A stretch of 64,000 nucleotides of DNA from Haloferax denitrificans ATCC 35960 (GCF_000337795.1 NZ_AOLP01000011.1:62001-126000), one strand, 5' to 3'; shown: positions 53,649 through 62,647, counted from the first letter of the stretch. A program made the numbers and translations. The notes: generated by a model from the letters alone, not told the origin.

Positions 53649-54962
53649 TTAGTTCTCCGGGCCGGACAGCGCCGTCTCGATGACGGAAGAGTACGAGGAC
53701 TCGCCGATGTTGAACGCGACCTGGTTGTACACTTCGCCGTCGAACGAGTCGCTGAACACGTTCGCGAAGCGCTCGGAGAGCTGTTGGCCGTAGTCGTTGT
53801 TGACGTACAGCGTCGAGACCGAACTGGCTTCGAGGCGCTCGGCCATGACCTGCGCCATGACGCGGCCCTGCAGGAAGTCCGAGGGCGCGGTCCGGAAGAT
53901 GAAGTCGTTGTCTTCGAGGTTCGAGACGGACAGCGCCGTCGAGGACGGCGAACAGCCGACGATTTCGTTCGGGATGAACGCCTGCTGTGAGACGGGGACG
54001 TTCACGCCGGACGACGCGGACCCACAGACCGAGGGAACGCCCGCGGAGACGAGCGACTGCGCGGCGGAGACACCGGCGTCCGGGGACGTCTGGGTGTCTT
54101 CGATTTGCGCGTTGACCGAGAGGCCGGCCGGGTTGGCGTCGTTGACCTGCATGACCGGAATCTGACCGGCCTGAATCATCGGCGCACCGACGGCCGCGAG
54201 GTCGCCGGTCTCGGGCAGGAGGATACCGACCGACATCTCGCGGTCGGAGCCTCCCGGACCGCTGTCCGCCGACGGGCCGTTCCCGTCGGGGTTCTCGCCG
54301 GCGAACGACTGCGTCTCGACGCTCGACGTGGCGTTGTTCTCGGCGTCGAACTCCCAGATGGCGTACGCGGCTTCCGCCGGGTCGCCGTTCTCGTCGAAGT
54401 TGACGGACGAGGACGCACCCTGGTAGTTGATGTCTTCGCCGTTTGCGGCCGCCTCGATACCCTCGACGAGGTTGTCGGGGCCGACGGTCATCCCTTCGGG
54501 GTTCGCCATCCGGCGCATCTGGTCTCTGATTGCCGGGCCGGAGTTCTCCCCGGCGGCGGCGTTCGAGAGAAGCTGAATCGCGACGGAGTCGTACGTCTGG
54601 GACGTGAAGACGCCCGGTGCCGCATCGTACTCGTCTTCGAACAGCTGATTGAACGTGTCTTGGTTCGGACCGCCCGCCGCGGGTGCCGTCCCGGTCACGT
54701 TCGCCATGTCGTTGCCGACCTGCCCGGGCATCGAGCCGGAGCGCATCCCGTCGGGGACGAGTATCTCCTCGCTCCCGTCGGACGCGCTGTAGTAGTCACG
54801 GAACAGTTGAATACCGCTTTCGGGGTAGCCGATGACGACGAGCCCCTCGGGGCCGCCGCCGCCGCCGCCGCCACCGATACATCCGGATAAGCCAGTCAAG
54901 CCTGCCGCGCCCGCGGCTCCCACTCCCTTGAGGAAGTCGCGGCGTACGATATCACGTACCAT
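53649..54962 (-). CDS. livJ: Substrate-binding lipoprotein of the branched-chain amino acid ABC transporter
   Basis: The 437-residue precursor has a Tat motif RRDFLK (7-12), a hydrophobic run and lipobox LSGC (C28), followed by a polyglycine linker of about 9 residues. The mature part is a type I periplasmic-binding fold: SVGILLPETGDLAAVGAPMI (ligand-binding opening), QAFIPNEIVGCSPSSTALS and VSTLYVNNDYGQQLSERFAN. It feeds the LivHMGF transporter but is divergently located beyond the lipoprotein gene, with its own promoter. I chose ATG at 54962 because a TATA box lies about 27 nt before. Confidence 0.92.
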   Translation of the reverse strand: MVRDIVRRDFLKGVGAAGAAGLTGLSGCIGGGGGGGGPEGLVVIGYPESGIQLFRDYYSASDGSEEILVPDGMRSGSMPGQVGNDMANVTGTAPAAGGPNQDTFNQLFEDEYDAAPGVFTSQTYDSVAIQLLSNAAAGENSGPAIRDQMRRMANPEGMTVGPDNLVEGIEAAANGEDINYQGASSSVNFDENGDPAEAAYAIWEFDAENNATSSVETQSFAGENPDGNGPSADSGPGGSDREMSVGILLPETGDLAAVGAPMIQAGQIPVMQVNDANPAGLSVNAQIEDTQTSPDAGVSAAQSLVSAGVPSVCGSASSGVNVPVSQQAFIPNEIVGCSPSSTALSVSNLEDNDFIFRTAPSDFLQGRVMAQVMAERLEASSVSTLYVNNDYGQQLSERFANVFSDSFDGEVYNQVAFNIGESSYSSVIETALSGPEN

Positions 54963-54985
54963 GTGAAAGCCAATGGCAACTCCCA

Positions 54986-54996
54986 CTTATAAAACT
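54986..54996 (-). promoter_or_regulatory. TATA box of livJ
   Basis: AGTTTTATAAG on the minus strand lies 24-34 nt before the livJ ATG at 54962, at leaderless distance. It supports independent transcription of the binding protein. Confidence 0.7.
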
Positions 54997-55148
54997 TACT
55001 TCCCGCGTTTGAAAAGCCATGATAATTGCGACCGACGGCGGTGCGAGAATCGGTTGTGTGAAACTGCCTGTCAACGTGCTTTATATACTCGCCCGCCGAA
55101 GCCGGCGAACCGCTGCGTTCAAACCCGTTCGCGGGCGTCTTTTGGACA

Positions 55149-55844
55149 ATGACCATCCCGTCGTTCGTCATCGGTATCGCGGGGGGGAGCGGTGCCGGGA
55201 AGACCACCGTGTCCCGACTCATCACGGAGAACGTCGGCGAGTCCGTGACGCGGATTCCGATTGACAACTACTACAAGGACCAGAGCCACCTCGAGATGAG
55301 CGAACGCGAGCAGGTGAACTACGACCACCCCTCGGCGTTCGAGTGGGACCTCCTGTACGAACAGCTCTCGGAACTGCTTGAGGGGAGGGCGGTCGAGATG
55401 CCGCAGTACGACTTCGAGATTCACAACCGAAAGCCCGAGCGGAACACCGTCGAGCCGACCGACGTCATCATCCTCGAAGGGATTCTCGCGCTCTACGACG
55501 AGGACGTAAACGAGATGCTCGACCTCCGGCTCTACGTGGAGACCGACGCCGACGTTCGCATCCTCCGGCGCATCCAACGCGACGCCATCGACCGCGGACG
55601 CGACCTTCAGGGCGTCATCGACCAGTATCTCTCGACGGTCAAGCCGATGCACGAGCAGTTCATCGAGCCGACGAAGAAGCACGCGGACCTCATCATCCCC
55701 GAGGGAGCCAACAGCGTCGCCGTCACGCTCCTCGAAGAGAAGGTCCAAGCCGAAGTGGAGGGCGACGAGACGCGCACCTGGGAGCGCGACGCTATCGAGC
55801 AGGAAGTCCAAGAGCGGACCTCGTTCCGCGGGTCCGGCAACTAA
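55149..55844 (+). CDS. udk: Uridine kinase
   Basis: The 231-residue kinase phosphorylates uridine and cytidine in pyrimidine salvage. It has the P-loop GGSGAGKTT (12-20), the substrate segment IPIDNYYKDQSHLE, YDHPSAFEWDLL and the Walker B/nucleoside region VIILEGILALYDE. The C-terminal DLQGVIDQYLSTVKPMHEQF is family-specific. Length is normal. An AT-rich region at 55078-55090 precedes it. Confidence 0.95.
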   Translation: MTIPSFVIGIAGGSGAGKTTVSRLITENVGESVTRIPIDNYYKDQSHLEMSEREQVNYDHPSAFEWDLLYEQLSELLEGRAVEMPQYDFEIHNRKPERNTVEPTDVIILEGILALYDEDVNEMLDLRLYVETDADVRILRRIQRDAIDRGRDLQGVIDQYLSTVKPMHEQFIEPTKKHADLIIPEGANSVAVTLLEEKVQAEVEGDETRTWERDAIEQEVQERTSFRGSGN

Positions 55845-55880
55845 CTCGCCGTCGCGGGCCGAAAACCGATGTCTCGAAGC

Positions 55881-56201
55881 TTACGCGTTCTTGCCCGTGA
55901 CGAACTGGTCTGCGCCCTCGTAGAACCAGAAGCCGTTTTCGCGCATCGCCTTGCCGATGGCCTTGTGTAGCTCGACGAAGTCGCCGAACTCCTCGCCTTC
56001 GACGTGCTCGAAGATGTCCGCGAGCGAGACGACGCGCTCGTAGTCGAGTCGGATGGGGTGGTCGCCGAACTCCTCGACGAACTCCGCTTTGTTCAGCGGG
56101 AAATCCTCGTCTTCGTCGACCTTCTTCGCGATGACCGCCTGGCCGTACTTGCGTCCGCCTTCGCTCCCCTCTTCGCCGTCCGGGTCGTGTGGCCAATCCA
56201 T
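55881..56201 (-). CDS. DUF5785 family protein
   Basis: A 106-residue acidic protein starting MDWPHDPDGEEGSEGGRKYG and continuing with YGQAVIAKKVDEDEDFPLNK and a middle helix FGDFVELHKAIGKAMREN. This matches DUF5785, a haloarchaeal family. No catalytic motif is seen. It is convergent with udk and divergent from the GNAT gene. Confidence 0.75.
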   Translation of the reverse strand: MDWPHDPDGEEGSEGGRKYGQAVIAKKVDEDEDFPLNKAEFVEEFGDHPIRLDYERVVSLADIFEHVEGEEFGDFVELHKAIGKAMRENGFWFYEGADQFVTGKNA

Positions 56202-56363
56202 ACCCGAACGTTGGCAGGCCGATTCAAAGCCGTTACGCATCTGTGGGGATTTGTCACGCGGCGCGTCGCCGCCGCGTCGGCGTCGGGTCGACGTCACAAC
56301 CTCGTGTTGCTTGCTACCGATAAACAAGAAATATACGCGTGGCACGCCATCGTTCTCGGAGTC

Positions 56364-57095
56364 ATGCGAGCGACCGAGCGCCCGACGTTCGAATCCGAGG
56401 CCAGCAAGCTGATTTACGAGTACGTCGAGCGGCACGGCACCGCCAAGCGAAACGTCCTCCTCGACGTCGCGCCCGTGTCCTCCGACGAGTTCCAGAGCGA
56501 ACTCGACCGGCTGAAGTCCCGCGGTTACCTCGAAGAGGACGGCGGGACGCTCCAGTTGGCGCTCGACGTGGGCGCTATCGAGGAACACGAGACCGACGCC
56601 GGCATCGTCACCATCCGGCCGGGCCGCCAGCGCGACTTCGAGGGCCTCATCGACGCGATTCGCGACGTGACCGCCGAGGAGACGTACGTCGTCGCCGAGA
56701 CCATCGCCGAGCAACTCCTCTACGACGAGGCCGTCACGCGCCACAACCGCGTCGAGTCCCGCGTGTTCTTCGTCGCCACTCTCGGCGAGGAGGTCGTCGG
56801 CTGGACGCACCTCGATCTCCCGCAGGTGTCGCGCATCCGCGAGACCGCCCAGCAGACCGTCGGCGTCAAGGAGGACTACCGCGGGTCGGGCATCGGCAGT
56901 CTGCTCCTTCGCCGCGGCCTCGACTGGGCCGAGGCCAACGGCTTCCGGAAAGTGTACAACAGCGTCCCGATGACGAACGACCGCGCGCTGGAGTTCCTCG
57001 GCGACCACGGCTGGGAGACCGAAGCGATTCGCAGAGACCACTACACCATCGGCGACGAACACGTCGACGAGGTGATGATGGCGTACCGGTTCTGA
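56364..57095 (+). CDS. GNAT acetyltransferase with N-terminal winged-helix domain
   Basis: The 243-residue protein has a short N-terminal domain (residues 1-70) with SKLIYEYVERHGTAKRNVLL and KSRGYLEEDGGTLQLAL, which looks like a winged helix. It is followed by a GNAT domain: TVGVKEDYRGSGIGSLLLRR (acetyl-CoA motif) and VYNSVPMTNDRALEFLGDHG. The combination suggests DNA- or protein-directed acetylation or a regulator controlled by acetyl-CoA. ATG at 56364 is preceded by AAATATACGCG. Related haloarchaeal proteins exist, but the substrate is unknown. Confidence 0.85.
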   Translation: MRATERPTFESEASKLIYEYVERHGTAKRNVLLDVAPVSSDEFQSELDRLKSRGYLEEDGGTLQLALDVGAIEEHETDAGIVTIRPGRQRDFEGLIDAIRDVTAEETYVVAETIAEQLLYDEAVTRHNRVESRVFFVATLGEEVVGWTHLDLPQVSRIRETAQQTVGVKEDYRGSGIGSLLLRRGLDWAEANGFRKVYNSVPMTNDRALEFLGDHGWETEAIRRDHYTIGDEHVDEVMMAYRF

Positions 57096-57144
57096 GCGAG
57101 TCGCAGTCCGTCGGTCGCGTTTTATCGGTTGTCGGTATGGGTTG

Positions 57145-57220
57145 TGCGGTGGGACTGGGATTTGAAGCAGGGACGGAGCGAACGACGTGAGCGGAGCGAG
57201 TGGGGTTCAAATCCCAGTCC
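57145..57220 (-). repeat. tRNA-Ser-derived palindromic element
   Basis: Bases 57145-57166 are identical over 22 nt to 57285-57306, the 3' end and T-arm complement of tRNA-Ser. After a 39-nt GC-rich loop, 57206-57220 is the exact inverted copy of 57152-57166 (15-bp perfect stem). So the tRNA 3' end is duplicated 140 bp downstream and followed by its own reversed T-arm, leaving a long hairpin. The loop contains GGAGCGAACGACGTGAGCGG-type purine motifs. The same architecture occurs beside tRNA-Glu. Confidence 0.75.
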
Positions 57221-57286
57221 GTTTCCGCGTGACACGTTCACCGGAGACGCGCAGATAAACCTGCGCGTCTCGGTTCTCTGAGAATG

Positions 57287-57370
57287 CGGTGGGACTGGGA
57301 TTTGAACCCAGGATTCCGTGAGGAAACCTGCTTTCAAGGCAGGCGCGTTAGGCCACTCCGCCATCCCACC
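57287..57370 (-). tRNA. tRNA-Ser (anticodon TGA)
   Basis: The minus strand folds as an 84-nt class II tRNA: acceptor GGTGGGA (57364-57370) with TCCCACC (57288-57294), discriminator G (57287), anticodon stem CCTGC/GCAGG around CTTGAAA (anticodon TGA), a variable arm and T-arm CTGGG-TTCAAAT-CCCAG. No intron is seen. Confidence 0.93.
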
Positions 57371-57416
57371 CTCACACGGGAATTTTGAGTCGGATACCTA
57401 AGTGTTGTCGCTTCGC

Positions 57417-58172
57417 TCAGTCGCGGACGAGTTCCAACACGCCGTCGGTCGATTCGACCCGAAGCCCCTTCTCGAAGACGAACGTCGTCGTGTGCTCGGG
57501 GACGAGCCGCTCGGATTCGACCCGCGAGCGGAGCATCGGCACGACCGTCGCGAGGTCCGCGCCCGTTTCGAGGACGGGCAACATCGGGACGTAGTCGAGG
57601 CCGTGGCCCGCGTCGTCGGCGCGCTCGGCGAGCGTCTCGACTTCCGGCTCCGCGTAGGCGTCGGTGAAGTCGATGGGGTCGAGAAAGCCCGAGAAGTAGA
57701 CCCGACCCTCCGTCGAGGGGCCGAGGACGACCGGCGTGCTCCGGAGTTTCATCGCCGCGCTGTCGATGTGGGTGCGGCCGAGAAGCGGCGCGACCGGGCG
57801 GACGACGGCGACCGAGTGGACCTCCTCTTCGTTGAGGAGGTGCGAGACGGTGTTGCCCGCGCGGGCGGAGAACGTCGAGCCGACCTGCGGTTCGAACCGC
57901 GCGTCGTCGGTGCCGCCGAGGGCGTCGGCGACGACGCTCCGAACCTCGGCTTCCGAGTCGTGGTCCCCGGCGAACTCGTCGGGGATGTCGTCCTCGGCGC
58001 GGTAGTTGACGAGGAGGTCGCCGCCCGACCGCTCGACGGCGATACAGACGTCTTTGAGCATCGCGGCGTAGAGCTCCGCGGCCTCTGACTCGGAGAGCGG
58101 ACTCGTCTCCGCGAGTTCCGAAAGCACCAGTCCCGGCCGCGGCGGTTCGGCGAGTACGGCGATGACCGTCAT
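57417..58172 (-). CDS. DUF2064 family protein (glycosyltransferase-like)
   Basis: The 251-residue protein begins MTVIAVLAEPPRPGLVLSEL and shows a DUF2064 / TIGR04282-type layout: an early PRPGL loop, NYRAEDDIPDEFAGDHD, then a central VVADALGGTDDARF. DUF2064 resembles nucleotide-sugar transferases but its reaction is unknown. ATG at 58172 is chosen over an upstream codon because MTVIAVLAEP is the family opening. It ends SVDG...LELVRD. It lies between tRNA-Ser and the UDG gene. Confidence 0.8.
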   Translation of the reverse strand: MTVIAVLAEPPRPGLVLSELAETSPLSESEAAELYAAMLKDVCIAVERSGGDLLVNYRAEDDIPDEFAGDHDSEAEVRSVVADALGGTDDARFEPQVGSTFSARAGNTVSHLLNEEEVHSVAVVRPVAPLLGRTHIDSAAMKLRSTPVVLGPSTEGRVYFSGFLDPIDFTDAYAEPEVETLAERADDAGHGLDYVPMLPVLETGADLATVVPMLRSRVESERLVPEHTTTFVFEKGLRVESTDGVLELVRD

Positions 58173-58267
58173 ACCCTCCCTCACTTCGGGGAACCCTTGA
58201 ACCCGCCGCTTGTGGCCCGCCGAATCGGGGGCCGGCGAAGACTGGATCCTCCGCGTACCGCCCCGCC

Positions 58268-58903
58268 TCAGCGACTCTGCCGACCCTTCGTCTGTCGGTA
58301 GTCCCGGCCGAACACGGACTCGCTGACGTGCTCGACGAACGCCTCGGCGTCGTCGTCGGTCAGGCGCTCCGGCTCCTTCATCGGGACGAGTTCGAAGCCG
58401 CGGCCGCGGATGGTCGTCGCGTGCTCCGCGTCGACGTCGAAGCTGTCGGCCGCGCGCGTGGTGTAATCGAACGCGAGCGCCTCCAGCGCGGCCTGTCCGA
58501 CGGGGACGATGATGTGCGGGTTTATCATCCGAATCTCCGCGTTCAGATACGGCTCGCAGGTCGCGACTTCGTCGTCGGTCGGCCCCCGGTCGGGGTGTCG
58601 ACAGCGCGTGAGATACGTGAAAAAGACGTTCTGCACGTCCGGCTCGTCGGCGTCCGGGTCGGACCGGACGAACCCGAGGTCGCCGAGGATGCGCTGGACG
58701 CGCTTTCCGGCCTCGTCGCCGGTGAAGGGGACGCCCGTCCGCTCCGCGGCCGCGGTCGGGGCCTCGCCGACGAACAGGAACTCCGCGCCCACGTCGCCGT
58801 AGCCGTGGACGACCCGCTCGCGCGTCTCGCAGAGCGCCGAGCAGTTCGTGCAGTCGGTGTCCATCGAGAAGGGGTTCCGGAACTGGCGTTGGTGTGCGTC
58901 CAC
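58268..58903 (-). CDS. Uracil-DNA glycosylase family 4/5 (Fe-S type)
   Basis: The 211-residue glycosylase has cysteines of the iron-sulfur site in DCTNCSALCETR (C18, C21, C25), motif A FLFVGEAPTAAAERTGVPFT and the later VPMKEPERL near the substrate loop; it removes uracil from DNA. It starts with GTG (MDAHQRQFRNPF), which keeps the haloarchaeal N-terminus; an ATG at 58864 would remove only 13 residues. It lies 95 nt after the DUF2064 gene on the same strand. Confidence 0.9.
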   Translation of the reverse strand: MDAHQRQFRNPFSMDTDCTNCSALCETRERVVHGYGDVGAEFLFVGEAPTAAAERTGVPFTGDEAGKRVQRILGDLGFVRSDPDADEPDVQNVFFTYLTRCRHPDRGPTDDEVATCEPYLNAEIRMINPHIIVPVGQAALEALAFDYTTRAADSFDVDAEHATTIRGRGFELVPMKEPERLTDDDAEAFVEHVSESVFGRDYRQTKGRQSR

Positions 58904-59120
58904 ACCCTCGAATTCGGCTCCGGAACCAAAACCCGCCCGGTCCGCGCAGGTTCGGAGTTCCCCGGCGTCCAGTCCGTGGTGAAAGTGAACACGAGGCGGA
59001 CGGGCGGTTGAATCGCTGAAATCGGCGCTGGCGGTCGAATCGCGGACTCGGAGAAAGCGGAAGTGAAGCCGCCGGAGGCGGACACCAGCCGGGGGCTGGA
59101 GAGGCGTGGTCTCGGACGGT

Positions 59121-59432
59121 TCAGCGGTCGATGCCGCCCTGCGCCTTGATGTCCATGATGTGGCGGACGTTCAGGTAAATCTCCTCGGGCGAGGTGTCGC
59201 CGTCGGGGTCGTAGAGGTCGCTGACGCGGTAGAGGATGGCCGACACCTGCCGGCTCTCGGAGGACTCGCCGTAGATGTCGTCGGCGATGTCGCGGAGGAA
59301 CGCGACGCGTTCTGGGTCCGCGGGGAAGTCGGCGTCCGAGTCCGGGGCCATCTCCCAGTCGACTTCGTCCGGGTCGGCGTCGGCATCGGGGTTCGAGTCC
59401 GCGTCGGCGTCCAGTCGGCCGTCGTCGCTCAT
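59121..59432 (-). CDS. Small acidic protein downstream of mrp
   Basis: The 103-residue protein begins MSDDGRLDADADSNPDADAD, a run of aspartates, followed by a soluble part with RVAFLRDIADDIYGESSESR. No family recognised; it may be a haloarchaeal accessory. Its start overlaps the stop of the upstream Mrp gene (60478-59429), so it is translationally coupled to it. It ends in HIMDIKAQGGIDR. Confidence 0.65.
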   Translation of the reverse strand: MSDDGRLDADADSNPDADADPDEVDWEMAPDSDADFPADPERVAFLRDIADDIYGESSESRQVSAILYRVSDLYDPDGDTSPEEIYLNVRHIMDIKAQGGIDR

Positions 59433-60478
59433 CGCTCGCTGACGGTTCGCCGCTGGACGACACCGACCATGTCGGCGATGTTCTCGGTCATCACGCGGAA
59501 CGCGTCGGCCGTCTCGTCGTCGTCTTCGAGGACGATGGGCTTGCCGCCGTCGCCGCCCTCGCGGACGGCCGGGTCGAGCGGGAGTGCCCCGAGGAACGGC
59601 AGGTCGTTCGACGCGGCGAACTCGCGGCCGCCGCCCGCGCCGAAGATGTCGTGGCGGTTGCCGCAGTCGGGACACCGGAACGTGCTCATGTTCTCGACGA
59701 TGCCGAGGACGTTCGTGTCGTGCTTGCCGAACATGCGGAGGCCCTTGTTGGCGTCGTCGAGGGCGACGTTCTGCGGGGTCGTGACGATGACCGCGCCCGT
59801 GAGCGGGAGCGTCTGGAGGATGGACAGTTGGGTGTCACCCGTGCCCGGCGGCAGGTCGAGGATAAGGTAGTCGAGACTGCCCCACTCGACGTCCTCGACG
59901 AGCTGGGTGAGAAGCTGGTGGACCATCGGGCCGCGCCAGATGACCGGGTCGTCGTCGCCGACGAGGAAGGCCATCGACATGAGCTTCATCCCGTACTTCT
60001 CGGGCGGGACGATGGTCTGGTCTTGGGTCGCCTGCGGCGCTTCCTCGGCGGCGACCATCCGCGGGACGTTCGGCCCGTAGATGTCGGCGTCGAACAGGCC
60101 GACGCGCGCGCCGAGCTTCGAGAGGCCCGCCGCGAGGTTCACGGCGACCGTCGACTTCCCGACGCCGCCCTTGCCGGAGGCGACGGCGATGATGTTCTTC
60201 ACGCCGGGGAGCACCTCCTCGTCGGGGTCGCGGTCGGTCGGGACCTTGGCGGTGAGGTCGGCCTCCAGTCCGTCCTCGGCGAGGACCTCGCGGATTCGAC
60301 GGCCGATGTCCGTCTCCGTCGGGGAGTACGGGGCACCGAGCGCGAGCGAGATGCGGGCGGTGTCGCCGTCCACCTCGACGGCGTTCACCAGTCCGAGCGA
60401 GACGATGTCGTCTCCGAGGTCGGGGTCCTCGACCGACCGCAAGCGGTCGCGTACGTCGGCTTCGTCCATGTCCGTCAT
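59429..60478 (-). CDS. Mrp/NBP35-type iron-sulfur cluster carrier ATPase
   Basis: The 349-residue protein has an N-terminal MIP18 domain (DUF59) with EDPDLGDDIVSLGLVNAVEV, then a MinD-like P-loop ASGKGGVGKSTV (100-111), DADIYGPNVPRM and a late FRCPDCGNRH with a CxxC for Fe-S binding. It assembles or transfers [4Fe-4S] clusters. The start is ATG at 60478. It lies between the small acidic gene and moaA, itself an Fe-S enzyme, but that link is only context. Confidence 0.93.
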   Translation of the reverse strand: MTDMDEADVRDRLRSVEDPDLGDDIVSLGLVNAVEVDGDTARISLALGAPYSPTETDIGRRIREVLAEDGLEADLTAKVPTDRDPDEEVLPGVKNIIAVASGKGGVGKSTVAVNLAAGLSKLGARVGLFDADIYGPNVPRMVAAEEAPQATQDQTIVPPEKYGMKLMSMAFLVGDDDPVIWRGPMVHQLLTQLVEDVEWGSLDYLILDLPPGTGDTQLSILQTLPLTGAVIVTTPQNVALDDANKGLRMFGKHDTNVLGIVENMSTFRCPDCGNRHDIFGAGGGREFAASNDLPFLGALPLDPAVREGGDGGKPIVLEDDDETADAFRVMTENIADMVGVVQRRTVSER

Positions 60479-60672
60479 TCCGGCGGTGCGGCCGATAAGG
60501 GTTTTGTAAGGTCTCGTCGCGCGGTGACAGTCGCCGTTAACGACCCGGCCAGCGTGCGGCCCGCGTCGGGCTCCGACCGACTGCAGAGCGTCGCCGACCC
60601 AACCCGCACCGACTTCGAGGCGCCGCGAGTGTAATCGAATCTAGTTACCACGCCCCGGCTATCGACAGCGAA

Positions 60673-60678
60673 TTTATC
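60673..60678 (+). promoter_or_regulatory. TATA box of moaA
   Basis: TTTATC lies about 26-31 nt before the moaA ATG at 60704, at leaderless distance, on the strand divergent from the mrp gene. Confidence 0.65.
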
Positions 60679-60703
60679 AACGTACACTTCCAGGATTCGG
60701 TAT

Positions 60704-61666
60704 ATGGTGCTGGTGGACGACTTCGGCCGCGAGGTAACTGGCGTTCGAATCTCTCTGACCGACCGGTGTAACTTCGACTGCGTCTACTGCCACAACGAAG
60801 GGTTGGGCGACACGCGCGGGCCGATGGACGCCTCCGACGCGGAGATGAGCGCCGACGACGTGGTCCGCTTTCTCGAAGTCGTCGAGGGGTACGGCGTCGA
60901 GAAAGTGAAGTTCACCGGCGGCGAGCCGATGCTCCGCGCGGACCTCGAAGAGATTATCCGCCGGACGCCGGATTCGATGGAGACCTCGCTCACCACCAAC
61001 GGGACGTTCCTCGGCGACCGCGCCGAGGACCTCGTCGCGGCCGGCCTCGATCGCGTGAACGTCTCGCAGGACGCCCTCGACCCCGAGGCGTTCGCCCAAA
61101 TCACGAAGTCCGGCGCGTACGACAAGGTGATGGAGGGCGTCAAGGCCGCGGTCGACGCCGGCCTCACGCCCGTGAAACTCAACATGGTCGTGTTCACGAA
61201 GACCGCCGGCCACGTCGAGGAGATGGTCGAGTACGTCGCCGAAAACGAGGGGCTTCAGCTCCAACTCATCCAGTACATGCCCGAACTGACGGGCCGCCCG
61301 GAGTGGAACATCGACATCGAGCGCGTCCACCGGTGGCTGGCCGACCTCGCCGACGAGGTGGAGGTCCGCGACATGCACCACCGCCGCCGCTACTACGTCG
61401 GCGAGGGCATGGTCGAAATCGTCGACCCCGTCGAGAACCCCGAGTTCTGCGCCAACTGCCACCGCGTGCGCGTGACGCACGAAGGATACCTGAAGGGCTG
61501 TCTCAACCGCAACGACGACCTGCGCCCGATGGGCGAGATGACGCGCGCGGACATCCGCGAGACGTTCGAGGCGGTCGTCGAGAACCGCGTGCCGTACTAC
61601 GGCGAGTATCTCGTCCGCGACGGCGACGACGGCTGGACGATAAACGAGGAGTACATCGGCGCCTGA
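60704..61666 (+). CDS. moaA: GTP 3',8-cyclase (molybdenum cofactor biosynthesis protein MoaA)
   Basis: The 320-residue radical-SAM enzyme starts Moco synthesis by cyclising GTP. It has the radical-SAM cluster RCNFDCVYC (C22, C26, C29), the motif [12 protein letters not shown] and the second Fe-S site [19 protein letters not shown] near the C-terminus. The usual C-terminal Gly-Gly is replaced by Gly-Ala (YIGA). The ATG at 60704 gives [17 protein letters not shown], which fits the family. It is divergent from the mrp gene with a TATA box 26-31 nt upstream. Confidence 0.94.
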   Translation: MVLVDDFGREVTGVRISLTDRCNFDCVYCHNEGLGDTRGPMDASDAEMSADDVVRFLEVVEGYGVEKVKFTGGEPMLRADLEEIIRRTPDSMETSLTTNGTFLGDRAEDLVAAGLDRVNVSQDALDPEAFAQITKSGAYDKVMEGVKAAVDAGLTPVKLNMVVFTKTAGHVEEMVEYVAENEGLQLQLIQYMPELTGRPEWNIDIERVHRWLADLADEVEVRDMHHRRRYYVGEGMVEIVDPVENPEFCANCHRVRVTHEGYLKGCLNRNDDLRPMGEMTRADIRETFEAVVENRVPYYGEYLVRDGDDGWTINEEYIGA

Positions 61667-61720
61667 GCGCCGGTCGCCCCGACGCGCGAGCTTTTCTCCT
61701 CCGACGACCTCTCGGGTCGC

Positions 61721-62647
61721 ATGACTGTCACCGTTGAGCGAGTGGTCCTCGCGACGGACGGAAGCGCCCCCGCGGTGACCGCCGCGGCCCACGCGCTGTT
61801 TCTCGCCCGCGTCCTCGACGCGCCGCTCCACGTCGTCTCCGCGACCGGCGCGCCGCCGGCCCCCGCGCCCGAAACGACTGGCACCGAGACCGCCGGGCCG
61901 TCCGCCAGCGCCGCCGTCGAAGCGGAGGAGGCCGTCGGCGCGGTCACGCGTCGGGCGCTCCTCGCGGGCGTCCGTCTGACCTCTGAAGTCGTCGGCGGGC
62001 CGGCCGCGACCGCGGTCGGACGCGTCGTCGGCGACGGCGACCTACTCGTCCTCGGTCGCCACGGCCGGTCCGGCCCCGGTCGGTTCCTCGTCGGCTCGGT
62101 CGCAGAGCGCGTCCTTGACGCGCCGCCGGCTCCGACGCTCGTGGTTCCGTCGGCGTCACCCCAGCCGACGTACCGGCGAATCGCGCTCTTCGCCGACGAC
62201 GCGCCGTCGTCGGGGTCGGCCGCGACGCTCGCTCGCCGCATCGCCGCGGCGACTCGCGGGGTTCTCGAACCGCTCGCGGTCGTCGACGAGCGCGCCGTCT
62301 CGACGGCGTCAGCCGAAACGCGCCGGACGCTCGAAACCGAGGCGGGAGCCCGCGTGAACGCCGTCGCCGCGGCGGCCGCGAGAGACGCCGTCGAGTCCGG
62401 CGGGACCGTCCGAACCGGCGTTCCCGCGTCCGAACTGCTGGCGCACGTCGACCGGACGGGAGCCGACGCGGTCGTCCTCGGCGTCGGTGGAGGCGACCGA
62501 ACTCGTCGCGGCGGGGACCGCACCGCGGGAACCGTCGCTGGCCGCGTCGTCCGCCACGCCGGGGTACCGGCGCTCGTCGTTCCGAGCGCAGGCGACGGCG
62601 AGCGCCCAGACGACGCCGATACCATCGACTTGCCCGAGCGACGATAA
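61721..62647 (+). CDS. Tandem universal stress protein (UspA family)
   Basis: The 308-residue protein consists of two Usp domains. The first begins MTVTVERVVLATDGSAPAVT and ends with LVLGRHGRSGPGRFLVGSVA (G-x2-G-x9-G-S type loop). The second follows RRIALFADDAPSS and ends with VVLGVGGGDRTRR. The second copy lacks the full G-x-S-x2-E pattern. A linker with many alanines joins them. Usp proteins bind ATP or are stress-induced; the signal here is unknown. Confidence 0.9.
   Translation: MTVTVERVVLATDGSAPAVTAAAHALFLARVLDAPLHVVSATGAPPAPAPETTGTETAGPSASAAVEAEEAVGAVTRRALLAGVRLTSEVVGGPAATAVGRVVGDGDLLVLGRHGRSGPGRFLVGSVAERVLDAPPAPTLVVPSASPQPTYRRIALFADDAPSSGSAATLARRIAAATRGVLEPLAVVDERAVSTASAETRRTLETEAGARVNAVAAAAARDAVESGGTVRTGVPASELLAHVDRTGADAVVLGVGGGDRTRRGGDRTAGTVAGRVVRHAGVPALVVPSAGDGERPDDADTIDLPERR

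Noticed and set aside
62444..62647. Separate gene in the second Usp half
   Set aside because: The frame is continuous with the first Usp domain and the linker is typical of tandem Usp proteins.
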